A DNA stretch of 64,000 nucleotides. Source: Tabrizicola sp. Lineage in GTDB: Bacteria > Pseudomonadota > Alphaproteobacteria > Rhodobacterales > Rhodobacteraceae. Positions 8,803-17,004 of the stretch are shown here, in pieces (position 1 is the first letter of the stretch; every line of letters starts with the position of its first letter). The stretch is from contig NZ_JAUXZE010000093.1 of NCBI RefSeq assembly GCF_030694085.1, positions 186,001 to 250,000 of the forward strand, in the 5' to 3' direction. Both the position numbers and the translations under genes were made by a program. The notes under the pieces were generated by a model. The model was not told the DNA's origin, searched no databases, and was given only the letters and a program-made list of their open reading frames with translations.

Positions 8803-9156
8803 CTAGGCCTCGGTCTCGATCCCCGATTGCGGGAGCAAGGTTGCGACCTTGTACAGAAGGCTTCGCGCTGCCTTGGCCCTTGGGTTTCCCTCCTGGCCGA
8901 CGTGGCGCAGCCCTTCGACCAGAGCCTCCAGTTCTTCGGGCGTCAGCATCGTCGGCGGCAGCATCAGGGGCGAGCGCAGGATGTAGCCAAGGCCGCGCTC
9001 GCCTTCCACCGGCAGCCCGGTCGCGGCCAGCATCTCCATGTCGCGCCAGATCGTGCGGGTCGAGACCCCGAGTCGCTGGGCCAGTTCGGACGCCGTGTGC
9101 AGCCGCCCGTCGCGCAGGGATTGGACGATGTCGTATAGCCGGGCGTCGCGTTTCAT
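8803..9156 (-). CDS. Truncated YafY-type regulator (HTH domain only)
   Basis: A 117-residue paralogue of the regulator at 7659-8342. The two align from the first residues (DGRLHTASELAQRLGVSTRT against DGRLHTARDMAARLEVSTRT) through VEGERGLGYILR and LTPEELEAL, then this one stops before the WYL domain. It keeps the DNA-binding part and may still bind the shared operator, or it may be a decaying gene. The palindromic repeat element begins about 10 bases beyond its stop codon, consistent with loss of the 3' half at that point. Confidence 0.7.
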   Translation of the reverse strand: MKRDARLYDIVQSLRDGRLHTASELAQRLGVSTRTIWRDMEMLAATGLPVEGERGLGYILRSPLMLPPTMLTPEELEALVEGLRHVGQEGNPRAKAARSLLYKVATLLPQSGIETEA

Positions 9157-9173
9157 GGGTCATCCGGGGGTAG

Positions 9174-9193
9174 GGTGGGCAATATTGCCCACC
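9174..9193. repeat. Perfect 20-bp palindrome
   Basis: GGTGGGCAATATTGCCCACC is fully self-complementary. It sits between the truncated regulator start (9156) and the adjoining operator repeat. It resembles intergenic palindromes I recall from Rhodobacterales genomes; it could be a transcription-ending or structural element. Confidence 0.6.
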
Positions 9194-9196
9194 TTA

Positions 9197-9214
9197 CTGA
9201 CAAAATACTGTCAG
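9197..9214. promoter_or_regulatory. Candidate YafY-family operator, copy 2
   Basis: CTGACA-N6-TGTCAG, extended to seven-base arms by flanking A and T. It lies 40 bases upstream of the truncated regulator gene and shares arms and spacing with 8709-8726. Confidence 0.6.
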
Positions 9215-9327
9215 TTGACTGCCCCGCGCAAGCGGCTTGGGTCTTGGAAGCGACAGCGAGAGGGGCGTAATCAGACAGCAGAGACAGGACATGGCCCCGC
9301 GCCGGGGCCGCATACGGAGGTTCTTCC

Positions 9328-9540
9328 ATGTTCAACAACATCGGTCTGCCGGGGCTTCTGCTGATCGCGGTCGTGCTCCTGGTGCTGTTCGGCAAGGGCA
9401 AGGTGTCCAGCCTGATGGGCGAAGTCGGCAAGGGCATCACCGCCTTCAAGAAGGGCGTCAGCGACGGCTCGAAAGAGATCGAGGATGCCAAGGCCGAAGA
9501 GGCCAAGGATGTCACCCCGGCCGAGAAGGACAAGGTCTGA
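9328..9540 (+). CDS. tatA: Sec-independent protein translocase subunit TatA
   Basis: A 70-residue pore-forming subunit of the twin-arginine translocase in the cytoplasmic membrane. It has a short periplasmic N terminus (MFNNIGLPG), one membrane helix (LLLIAVVLLVLF), the FGKGKV hinge, an amphipathic helix and a charged, disordered tail. The start is supported by ACGGAGG ten bases upstream. First gene of tatABC; a 26-base gap separates it from tatB. Confidence 0.95.
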   Translation: MFNNIGLPGLLLIAVVLLVLFGKGKVSSLMGEVGKGITAFKKGVSDGSKEIEDAKAEEAKDVTPAEKDKV

Positions 9541-9566
9541 ACGACCTCGTCTGAAGGGAACGCAAG

Positions 9567-10157
9567 ATGGACTTCAGCTGGTCCGAGCTTCTGATCGTGG
9601 GCATCGTCGCGCTGATTGTCATCGGCCCGAAGGACCTGCCCGGCATGTTCCGCGAGCTGGGTCGCTTCACCGCGAAGATCCGCTCGATGGGGCGCGAGTT
9701 CAGCCGCGCGATGGAGCAGGCGGCAAAGGAGTCGGGTGTCAAGGACGTGGCCGATGACCTGAGAAAGGTCGCCTCGCCCAAGACAATGGGGCTTGATGCG
9801 GTGAAATCGGCCGCGGACAAGTTTGAAAAGTGGGACCCGATGAAGAACGCTGCGGTGCCCACCAAGCCGCTGACCCCGCCGCCGATGACGCCCCCGCCGA
9901 TGCCCGCAGCGATGTCTCCGGGAGCTGCGGCCGCACCAGCAGCCGAAGCGGCACCCGCCGCCGCGCCGGGCGCCCTGACCGGGCCTGCCACGGCGGCGCT
10001 TTACGAAAAGAAGGCGGCGCGCAAGGCGGTGCTGGACGAGGCGTCGGCGAAGCTGCGGTCACTGTCGCAGCCAGAGACCGCGGCTACGACCCCGGAGCCA
10101 AAGGCACCGGGCCGCCGCCGCAAGAAGCCGGACATCCCGGCCGGGGACGCAGAATGA
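9567..10157 (+). CDS. tatB: Sec-independent protein translocase subunit TatB
   Basis: A 196-residue partner of TatC in recognition of twin-arginine signal peptides. The N-terminal pattern MDFSWSELLIVGIVALIVIG and PKDLPGMFRELGRFT is diagnostic, with one membrane helix followed by an amphipathic helix. The C-terminal half is Ala/Pro-rich and disordered, ending in a basic patch. Its stop overlaps the tatC start (ATGA), indicating translational coupling. Confidence 0.95.
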   Translation: MDFSWSELLIVGIVALIVIGPKDLPGMFRELGRFTAKIRSMGREFSRAMEQAAKESGVKDVADDLRKVASPKTMGLDAVKSAADKFEKWDPMKNAAVPTKPLTPPPMTPPPMPAAMSPGAAAAPAAEAAPAAAPGALTGPATAALYEKKAARKAVLDEASAKLRSLSQPETAATTPEPKAPGRRRKKPDIPAGDAE

Positions 10158-11071
10158 CCACCAAGGATGACATCGAGGACAGCTCGGCCCCCCTGGTCGA
10201 GCATCTGATCGAACTGCGCAACCGGCTGATCTGGGCGGTCGGGGCTTTCCTGGTGGCGATGATTCTCTGCTTTGTTGTGGCCGAGCCGATCCTGGACTTC
10301 ATGCTGCAGCCGATCGAAACGGCTATGCGCGACCTGGGCAATCCGAACCCGGTGATGCAATACACCGCGCCGCAGGAGTACTTCTTCACGCTGGTCCATA
10401 TATCGGTCGTCGCCGGGCTCATGGTCAGCTTCCCGGTCATCGCCTACCAGCTCTGGCGCTTCGTCGCCCCCGGCCTTTACCGCAACGAAAAGCAGGCATT
10501 CCTGCCCTTCCTGATCGCCTCGCCCGTCCTGTTCTTCCTGGGCGCGGCCTTTGCGCATTACGTGGTCACGCCCATCGCGATGACCTTCTTTCTGGGCTTC
10601 GCAGATGCCTTTTCGGTCGTGACCGCGCTTCTGCCGGGCATTTCCTCGGGCACAGGGGCCGAGGCCATCGTGCCCGCCGCACCAAGCGAGGGGATCGAGA
10701 TCGTCTTCCAGGGCAAGGTGAACGAGACGCTGGACATCAGCCTCAAGCTGATCATGGCCTTCGGACTTTGCTTCCAGTTGCCGGTCCTTCTGACGCTGAT
10801 GGGCAAGGCGGGGCTCGCGACCTCGGCCGGGCTTGGGAACATGCGCAAGTACGCCGTCGTCGTCATCCTGATCGTGGCCGCCCTGGTCACGCCTCCCGAC
10901 GTGATGAGCCAGCTCATCCTCTTCTTCGCGGTCTATCCCCTGTACGAAGTGTCGATCTTCCTGATCCGCCGGATCGAGAAGCGGCGCGAGGCGGAGCTGC
11001 GGGCCGAGGGTCTTTGGGACGACGAGACCGACAAGGAAGACCCGGAAAAGACCGGGGAGACCAAGGTGTGA
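10154..11071 (+). CDS. tatC: Sec-independent protein translocase subunit TatC
   Basis: A 305-residue polytopic receptor for twin-arginine signals. The conserved N-terminal segment LVEHLIELRNRLIW is followed by six membrane segments; the motif around FVAPGLYRNEKQAFLPF is characteristic. Start at the ATGA overlap with tatB. Slightly longer than many TatC proteins because of a periplasmic loop (about residues 160-200) and a charged tail. The stop overlaps a GTG start of the next gene. Confidence 0.96.
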   Translation: MTTKDDIEDSSAPLVEHLIELRNRLIWAVGAFLVAMILCFVVAEPILDFMLQPIETAMRDLGNPNPVMQYTAPQEYFFTLVHISVVAGLMVSFPVIAYQLWRFVAPGLYRNEKQAFLPFLIASPVLFFLGAAFAHYVVTPIAMTFFLGFADAFSVVTALLPGISSGTGAEAIVPAAPSEGIEIVFQGKVNETLDISLKLIMAFGLCFQLPVLLTLMGKAGLATSAGLGNMRKYAVVVILIVAALVTPPDVMSQLILFFAVYPLYEVSIFLIRRIEKRREAELRAEGLWDDETDKEDPEKTGETKV

Positions 11072-11907
11072 CCGATCCCCTGGACCGGATCGCCGCCGCG
11101 CTGGAACGCCTGGCCCCGGCACCGATGCCCGCCCCGGACTTCACCGCCGAGGCCTTCGTCTGGCACACCGCGCCCGACCGACTGGAGCCGGTGACCCATG
11201 TCAGCCGCGTGGATCTGTCCCTGCTCGTTGGCGTCAACCGCTCGCGCGATACGCTCTTGGAGAATACCCGCCACTTCGCGGCCGGGTTACCCGCAAACAA
11301 CGCGCTGCTGTGGGGCGCGCGGGGGATGGGGAAGTCGTCGCTGGTAAAGGCCGTCCATGCGCATGTCCGCGCAGAAGGCCATGACCTCAAGATCGTCGAA
11401 CTTTCCCGCGAGGACCTGCCATCGGTCCAGCGTCTCTTGTCCCACCTGCGCGCCGCGCCCTACCAGTTCCTGCTGTTCTGCGACGACCTGTCGTTCAGCC
11501 ATGACGACCAGCACTACAAGTCGCTGAAAGCCGTGCTTGACGGCGGAATCGAAGGTCGGCCCGAGAATGTGCTGTTCTACGCCACCAGCAATCGCCGTCA
11601 CCTGATGCCGCGTGACATGATCGAGAACGAACGCTCCACCGCGATCAACCCTGGCGAGGCGGTGGAAGAGAAAGTCTCTCTGTCGGACCGTTTCGGCCTC
11701 TGGCTGGGGTTCCACCCGTGCAGCCAGGACGATTACCTGGAAATGATCCGCGGCTATTGCGCGGCGCATGGGGTGAATGTCCCTGACGAGCGCCTGCATG
11801 CCGAGGCGATCGAATGGCAGGCGACACGTGGCGGGCGGTCTGGCCGGGTGGCCTGGCAGTTCTTCTGCGATCTTGCCGCGCGCGAAGGGGTGCGCCTCCG
11901 CCTGTGA
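11068..11907 (+). CDS. AAA-type ATP-binding protein, DUF815 family
   Basis: A 279-residue P-loop ATPase of unknown role. Walker A is GARGMGKSS (83-91) and Walker B is LLFCDDLSF (about 135-143); FYATSNRRHLMPRDM matches the sensor region of the DUF815 family. The GTG start at 11068 overlaps the tatC stop (GTGA), so it is translated as part of the tat operon. This position downstream of tatC suggests co-regulation rather than a proven link to protein export. Confidence 0.85.
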   Translation: MTDPLDRIAAALERLAPAPMPAPDFTAEAFVWHTAPDRLEPVTHVSRVDLSLLVGVNRSRDTLLENTRHFAAGLPANNALLWGARGMGKSSLVKAVHAHVRAEGHDLKIVELSREDLPSVQRLLSHLRAAPYQFLLFCDDLSFSHDDQHYKSLKAVLDGGIEGRPENVLFYATSNRRHLMPRDMIENERSTAINPGEAVEEKVSLSDRFGLWLGFHPCSQDDYLEMIRGYCAAHGVNVPDERLHAEAIEWQATRGGRSGRVAWQFFCDLAAREGVRLRL

Positions 11908-11958
11908 GCGGTTTTCCGGCTTGCCCGCGAATTCCCCCAGCCTTACCCCGGTAGGACC

Positions 11959-13233
11959 ATGCTCACTGAACTTCTGGTCATTCTGGCCCTGATTGTCCTG
12001 AACGGAGTCCTTGCGATGTCCGAGCTTGCCATCGTCAGCGCCCGGCCCGGTCGGCTTAAGTCGCTGGAAGCCAAAAGCCGCGGCGCGCGTATGGCGCTTC
12101 GGCTGGCCGAACATCCGGGGCGGTTCCTCTCGACGGTGCAGATCGGGATAACGGCGGTCGGCGTCCTGTCGGGGGCCTTGTCAGGGGCGACGCTGGGCCT
12201 TCGGCTGCAGGTCTGGCTGGTGGGGCAGGGCGTGCCCGCCGATTGGGCCGCAACGCTGGGTGTCGGTGGCGTGGTGGTCGCGATCACCTATGTCAGCCTA
12301 ATCGTGGGCGAACTGGTGCCAAAGCAGATCGCGCTGCGCGACCCCGAGGCCGTGGCCATCCGCATGGCCCCCGCGATGACTTTTCTTTCGGTGATCGGCG
12401 CGCCGCTGGTCTGGTTTCTGGACAAGTCGGGCAAGCTGTTGCTCTGGCTTCTGGGCCAACGCGGAACCAGCGAAAACCGCGTGACCGAGGAAGAGGTCCA
12501 CGTCCTTCTGGCCGAAGCGCATGAGGGTGGGGTTCTTGAAACCGAGGAACGTGAGATGATCTCGGGCGTGATGCGCCTTTCGGACCGCACTGCCCGCGCG
12601 CTGATGACGCCCCGGCATGAGGTGGAGATGCTGCCCCTCGACGCCACCGGGGCCGAGGCGGTGGCCGCGATCCGCAAGGTCGCCCGTCCCCGGATGCCCG
12701 TCGCCAATGCCGAGGGCGAGGTCGTGGGCATCGTCCTGCTGACCGATGCCTTCCAGACGGTCTCGCGGCGCGAGAGCCTGTCGATCAAGGCCCTGGTGCG
12801 CGAGGTGCCGGTGGTTTCCGACCGCTCCGAGGCGCTGGATGTCCTGGAAATCCTGCAAAAGTCTGAACATCGCTTTGCGCTGGTCTATGACGAATACGGC
12901 CACTTCGAAGGTATCCTTACCACTGGCGACGTGCTGGAGGCGATCACCGGCGCGGTCGCGGCCTCCGAAGCCGACGAACCCGCGATGGTCGCACGCACCG
13001 ACGGCAGCTTTCTCGTGGCGGGCTGGATGCCGGTGGACGAATTCTGCGACCGGCTTGGCCTGCCGCGTGAGATGGCCGGGGAATACGACACTGTGGCGGG
13101 ACTGGTCCTGCACCAGATGGGCCAGATCCCCGACCTGGGTGCGACCTTCACGGTCGAAGGCTACCGTTTCGAGGTGATCGACCTTGACGGCCGCCGCATC
13201 GACAAGGTTCTGGTGGGGCGGGTCACCGACTGA
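11959..13233 (+). CDS. CorC/HlyC-type CNNM-CBS membrane protein (hemolysin family)
   Basis: A 424-residue integral membrane protein of the group linked to magnesium/cobalt transport. Order of domains: CNNM membrane domain (1-190, with about four hydrophobic segments and the GELVPKQIALRDPE motif), two CBS repeats (about 205-335, starting at RALMTPRHEVEML and ending near YDEYGHFEGILTTGDVLEAI), and a CorC/HlyC domain (340-420) with the GEYDTVAGLVLHQMGQIP signature. The gene starts 51 bases after the DUF815-like gene and may be read through from tat. Confidence 0.92.
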   Translation: MLTELLVILALIVLNGVLAMSELAIVSARPGRLKSLEAKSRGARMALRLAEHPGRFLSTVQIGITAVGVLSGALSGATLGLRLQVWLVGQGVPADWAATLGVGGVVVAITYVSLIVGELVPKQIALRDPEAVAIRMAPAMTFLSVIGAPLVWFLDKSGKLLLWLLGQRGTSENRVTEEEVHVLLAEAHEGGVLETEEREMISGVMRLSDRTARALMTPRHEVEMLPLDATGAEAVAAIRKVARPRMPVANAEGEVVGIVLLTDAFQTVSRRESLSIKALVREVPVVSDRSEALDVLEILQKSEHRFALVYDEYGHFEGILTTGDVLEAITGAVAASEADEPAMVARTDGSFLVAGWMPVDEFCDRLGLPREMAGEYDTVAGLVLHQMGQIPDLGATFTVEGYRFEVIDLDGRRIDKVLVGRVTD

Positions 13234-13241
13234 CCGCGACA

Positions 13242-13270
13242 CCTCGTCGTTCGACTGCGTCTCCTCCTCG
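13242..13270. repeat. CTCGTCG-type repeat, half copy
   Basis: A 29-base sequence matching the left arm of the inverted repeat at 16061-16143 and 37141-37206, but without an obvious opposite arm. It lies in the 75-base convergent gap between the CorC-like gene and nlpD. Confidence 0.55.
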
Positions 13271-13308
13271 GACCCGGTCTCTGCGCAAGACCTGTGGCGG
13301 TGGGCCGC

Positions 13309-14475
13309 TTACTGCAGGTAGCCCACCGGGTCGAAGCTTTGCTTCGAGGTGTTGCGCACCTCGAAATGCACGAAGGCCGGATCGCCGGGCGCGACCTTGC
13401 CGATCTCCTGGCCCCGCTTCACCTTGTCGCCTTTCTTCACCACCATACCGTTCACGCCGACATAGACCGTCAGCAGGTCGCCCGCATGGCGGATGATGAC
13501 GATGCCCTTGCCGGTGGTGTCCGAAGAAATCACGGTCACCGTCCCTGCATCCGCTGCTTTCACCGAACTGCCCGCAGCGGCCGCGATGTCGATCCCCTGG
13601 TTCTTCTTCGCGTCATAGCCGCGGATGATCTTGCCCGCGACCGGCATCGCCATCTTCGACGACGTGGTCTTCTCGGCCCCCAGATCGGGCGAGGGTGGAG
13701 TGGCCTTGGGCTTTGTCGCCGCGGCTTCGGTCTTCTCGTCCGGCAGCGGCTTCTTGGCAGAGGGTGGCTCGGGTGTGGGGCTGCCCGCGCCCGGCGCTGT
13801 CGGCACCGGCTCCGGGTTCGGGGCCGCAGCGGTGGCGATCGGGATGATCAGCGTCTGGCCTTCGCGCACGGCCATGTCGGCGCCAAGCTGGTTCCAGTCG
13901 GCCAGCGCCTTGGCCGAGACGTTGTAGGTCCGCGCAATGGTAAAGGCCGTCTCGCCGCGGGCGACGCGGTGGGTCAGGGGCTGGCCCGTGGCCGGCTTCG
14001 ATGCAACCGGAGAGCTGGCAACCGGCGTCGGCCCAGCGGCATCCAGCGCCGTGGTGGCGATCGAGGTGATGTCCACACCCCCGCCCGAGGGCAGGGCCGA
14101 CCCGCCGATGACCGCCGGCTGGGGTGCCGCCGCGACGCGCCTGGGCAGAAGAAGCATCTCACCCTCACGCAAGGGGTCGGTCGGGCGCAGCGCATTGGTG
14201 CGCGCCAGATCTTCAGGGTTCATGCCCAGGCGGCCCGCCATGCTGGCGACGCTTTCGCCGCGCCGGGCGGTGGCCATCTGGTAATCGGGGTAGGAAATGA
14301 TCCCGTTGCCGTCCGGCAAGGGTGCTGCAGCCGTGGCCTGCCGCGCCGCTTCCGAGGTGTCGCCCCGACCGGACCGCAGGTCCCAGTCAAGGTTCCCGGT
14401 GTCCATGCAGCCTGCCAGCGCCAGCGCGCTTGCGCCCATGACCAGGGTTGCGCGAAGTCTGCCAGTCTTTGCCAT
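13309..14475 (-). CDS. nlpD: NlpD-like lipoprotein with two LysM domains and a degenerate LytM domain
   Basis: A 388-residue outer-envelope lipoprotein. The signal peptide ends in the lipobox ALAGC (Cys 24). Two LysM peptidoglycan-binding modules follow (around 65-115 and 165-215), then a Pro/Ala linker, then an M23/LytM domain (about 280-385). The zinc ligands are gone: NQGIDIA replaces HxGxD, and VHFEVR has Val where the first His of HxH should be. This is the pattern of NlpD/EnvC-type amidase activators, which control daughter-cell separation rather than cutting peptidoglycan themselves. Start at 14475 is fixed by the lipoprotein signal. It is the third gene after surE and pcm. Confidence 0.9.
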   Translation of the reverse strand: MAKTGRLRATLVMGASALALAGCMDTGNLDWDLRSGRGDTSEAARQATAAAPLPDGNGIISYPDYQMATARRGESVASMAGRLGMNPEDLARTNALRPTDPLREGEMLLLPRRVAAAPQPAVIGGSALPSGGGVDITSIATTALDAAGPTPVASSPVASKPATGQPLTHRVARGETAFTIARTYNVSAKALADWNQLGADMAVREGQTLIIPIATAAAPNPEPVPTAPGAGSPTPEPPSAKKPLPDEKTEAAATKPKATPPSPDLGAEKTTSSKMAMPVAGKIIRGYDAKKNQGIDIAAAAGSSVKAADAGTVTVISSDTTGKGIVIIRHAGDLLTVYVGVNGMVVKKGDKVKRGQEIGKVAPGDPAFVHFEVRNTSKQSFDPVGYLQ

Positions 14476-14530
14476 GTGGTCCCGCCTGATGATCGCCTGT
14501 CCGGGTTGACCCGGTTTCTGGGGCCGCAGT

Positions 14531-15214
14531 CTACTCGGACCCGAGCCCTTCGACCAGTGGGACAAAGCGCACTGGGCGAAGTTCTTCGTAATCAAAACCG
14601 CTTTGGGTGCGTGTGACCTTGATCAGCGCCTGCACGGCGTCGGACTGGCCCACCGGAACGACCATGATCCCGCCCGGTTTCAACTGCTCCAGCAACGGGC
14701 CGGGAGGGTCCTCTGCCGCCGCCGTCACGATGATCCGGTCGAAGGGCGCCTGGTCCGGCAGCCCGTGCGACCCGTCGGCGGTGATCGCTGTGATGTTCAC
14801 CAGATCAAGCTGACGGAACAGCTCTCCCGCCTCGCGGACCAGGCGGCGATAGCGGTCCACGGTGTAGACCCGGCGCGCCAGCTGCGACAGGATCGCAGCC
14901 TGGTAACCCGACCCGGTACCGACCTCCAGCACCGTATCGCGCGGGTTCACCTGCAATGCCTGGGTCATCAGGCCCACCACGGAGGGCTGGCTGATCGTCT
15001 GGCCGCAGGCGATGGGCAGCGGCATGTCCTCATAGGCACGGTCGGCAAAGACGTTGCGGACAAAAAGCCCGCGGTCGATCTTTTCCATCGCGGTCAGGAC
15101 GCGGGTGTCGGTCACGCCGCGCGAGCGGAGGGCAAACAGAAAGCGCATCTTGCGTTCGGCAAGCTGGTCGGAGGTGCCGGGGTCGGTTGGCTGATCCTCC
15201 GGCCCCTGGGTCAT
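14531..15214 (-). CDS. pcm: Protein-L-isoaspartate O-methyltransferase
   Basis: Repairs damaged proteins by methylating L-isoaspartyl residues with S-adenosylmethionine. The SAM-binding motif LEVGTGSGYQAA (96-107), the catalytic-region pattern GQTISQPSVVGLMTQAL (71-87) and the C-terminal LKPGGIMVVPVGQ are present. At 227 residues the length is normal. Its start overlaps the surE stop, which indicates translational coupling; nlpD follows after 55 bases. Confidence 0.95.
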   Translation of the reverse strand: MTQGPEDQPTDPGTSDQLAERKMRFLFALRSRGVTDTRVLTAMEKIDRGLFVRNVFADRAYEDMPLPIACGQTISQPSVVGLMTQALQVNPRDTVLEVGTGSGYQAAILSQLARRVYTVDRYRRLVREAGELFRQLDLVNITAITADGSHGLPDQAPFDRIIVTAAAEDPPGPLLEQLKPGGIMVVPVGQSDAVQALIKVTRTQSGFDYEELRPVRFVPLVEGLGSE

Positions 15215-15996
15215 GCCAGGCTCGCCTGCAGGTCGGCGAGGAGGTCATGCGCCGTGAGGTCGGCGCGCATCGGAGTGATCGAGATATAGCCGTCCAGGTT
15301 CACCGCCGCATCGCTGCCGGGCAGGGTGGGCGTATGCTGGTGCCCGCCCTTGATCCAAAGGAACTTCCGGCCCGAGGGCGAGATATGCGGCTCGACGCTG
15401 AAGGCCGTGTCGCGGCGATAACCCTGGGGGGCGACCATCATGCCCCTGGTCGCGGCGGCAGGCAGCGGCGGGAAGTTGACGTTGTAGAAGCTGCGGTAGT
15501 CGCCTGTGGTCCAGATGCCCTTGTCCAGAAGCGCCCGCACCACGCCCGCCCCATGCACCCGCGCGCTTTCGAACGGATCGGCCAGTCTGGCATTGTCCGG
15601 CCCGAAGAACTGCGACAGCGCAATCGCGGGCACTCCCTGCAAGGCCGCCTCCATCGCGCCGCCGATGGTGCCGGAATACAGCACGTTCTCGGCCGCGTTG
15701 TTGCCCCGGTTCACGCCGGACAGCACCAGATCGGGCTTGGCACCATCCAGCACATCGTAGATCGCCGCCAGCACGCAGTCGGCCGGCGAGCCTTCGGCGG
15801 CAAAGCGGCGGGGGCCAAGCTCGGCGATCATCATCGGGTGAGTATAGCTGATGCAATGCCCGACGCCCGATTGTTCGAAGGCGGGGGCGACGGTCCAGAC
15901 CTCGCCCTTTGGGCCGGCGATTTCGGTGGCGATCTCGGTCAGCACCTCAAGCCCCGGCGCGTTGATGCCGTCGTCATTGGTGATCAGGATGCGCAT
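15211..15996 (-). CDS. surE: 5'/3'-nucleotidase SurE
   Basis: A 261-residue metal-dependent nucleoside monophosphate phosphatase. The N terminus MRILITNDDGINAPG carries the two metal-binding aspartates, and LVLSGVNRGNN the conserved Ser/Asn ligands. Promoter-proximal gene of surE-pcm-nlpD, an order also found near rpoS in gammaproteobacteria. An imperfect inverted-repeat element lies directly upstream. Confidence 0.96.
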   Translation of the reverse strand: MRILITNDDGINAPGLEVLTEIATEIAGPKGEVWTVAPAFEQSGVGHCISYTHPMMIAELGPRRFAAEGSPADCVLAAIYDVLDGAKPDLVLSGVNRGNNAAENVLYSGTIGGAMEAALQGVPAIALSQFFGPDNARLADPFESARVHGAGVVRALLDKGIWTTGDYRSFYNVNFPPLPAAATRGMMVAPQGYRRDTAFSVEPHISPSGRKFLWIKGGHQHTPTLPGSDAAVNLDGYISITPMRADLTAHDLLADLQASLA

Positions 15997-16060
15997 GGGT
16001 GGGGGTTCCTTCGGACTTGCCCCTGATTAGACGAGCCCGGGGGGCGCTTCAAGGCAAAGG

Positions 16061-16143
16061 CTGCTCCTCGTTCGACTTCGTCTCCTCGTCGCACGGGTTC
16101 GGCGTGCCCAGCGAGGAGAAGCCGAAGGCGCACGACGAGCAGC
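16061..16143. repeat. CTCGTCG-type imperfect inverted repeat
   Basis: Left arm at 16064-16092 and right arm at 16111-16139 are imperfect complements of about 29 bases, closed at the outside by GCTGCTC and GAGCAGC. The right arm matches the right arm at 37179-37206 closely. It lies in the 168-base gap between surE and the broken YiiX-like gene. A mobile palindromic repeat or transcript-stabilising hairpin is likely. Confidence 0.7.
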
Positions 16144-16164
16144 CCACGGGAGCCAAGCCGAAGG

Positions 16165-16833
16165 TCAGCCGCCAAAGCTGGAAAAGACCAGCTGCATCCG
16201 CCCATCCTCGGCCACCGCCTGCGGGGTGACCAGCGGTTCGTCCCGGATCAATGCCAGGCAGCTTTCGGCATCTTGCGCCTGTCCCCCGCTGCAAGTCGGG
16301 TGAGACTGCCAGCGTTCGGCGATCAAGGCCCGGACCGCGGCGCTGTCCAGGTTCAGCTCCCCCAGCGCCTGCACTTGCCCCAACGCAACCCCCGCGCCGT
16401 CGCGAAAGGCGATATGGACCAGTTCACTGCAATAGATCGTGTCTTCGGACTGCTAGAAATAGGGATCATAGCCCTTGCCAAGATGGCTGCGGGCGGCCTC
16501 GGTCACGGCCAGCGCCTGGTCGCCGCTCAGGTCTTCCATCCGGTAGACCGCCACCGCGCCGTCTTTCCCCTGCGCCACCCAGTCCTGCAGTGGCGTGGCG
16601 CGGGTGGCCCGCACCGCCTCCAGGACGACCGGGTTGCCGTCAGCGTCGAAGTCCAGGATGCCGACATGGGTGAAGGGGCTGTCGGTGGCCAGCAGGATCG
16701 CCAGCGACTGGGCAGACAGCGAGTTCTGGAAGATGACATCGCCACGCTTCAGATCCGGCATATCCTCGGCAAGTGCGGGAAGGGCGATGAGGAGTGCCCG
16801 CGCAACGACGGGAAGCAGGCGACGTCCGAACAC
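16165..16833 (-). pseudogene. YiiX-like permuted NlpC/P60 cysteine hydrolase broken by an amber codon
   Basis: Reading from a GTG at 16833 (GGGGGG Shine-Dalgarno just upstream), the frame encodes a signal peptide (VFGRRLLPVVARALLIALPALA), KRGDVIFQ, the His-containing FTHVGIL, then KGYDPYF and a TAG at 16453-16455. The same frame continues without further stops as QSEDTIYCSELVHIAFRDG and on to 16165. IYCSEL is the catalytic cysteine motif of this circularly permuted family, so the truncated product would lack its nucleophile. A single substitution, a sequencing error or rare readthrough would all fit. About 222 residues if repaired, which is normal for the family. Confidence 0.8.
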
Positions 16834-17004
16834 AGGTCCCCCCAAAGCGACTGCGGCCAGCCTAGCCCGCCCTTGCGTTATCCGTCGACCCGCCTTGTGG
16901 GTTCCCATCCGCCGCCAGCGACAACAAAGTAAAGACCTCGTTAAAGACAACGACCAACCCCTTGAAAGGATTGGCCGTGGCTTTGCTGTCCTGCGTGGAC
17001 GGGG

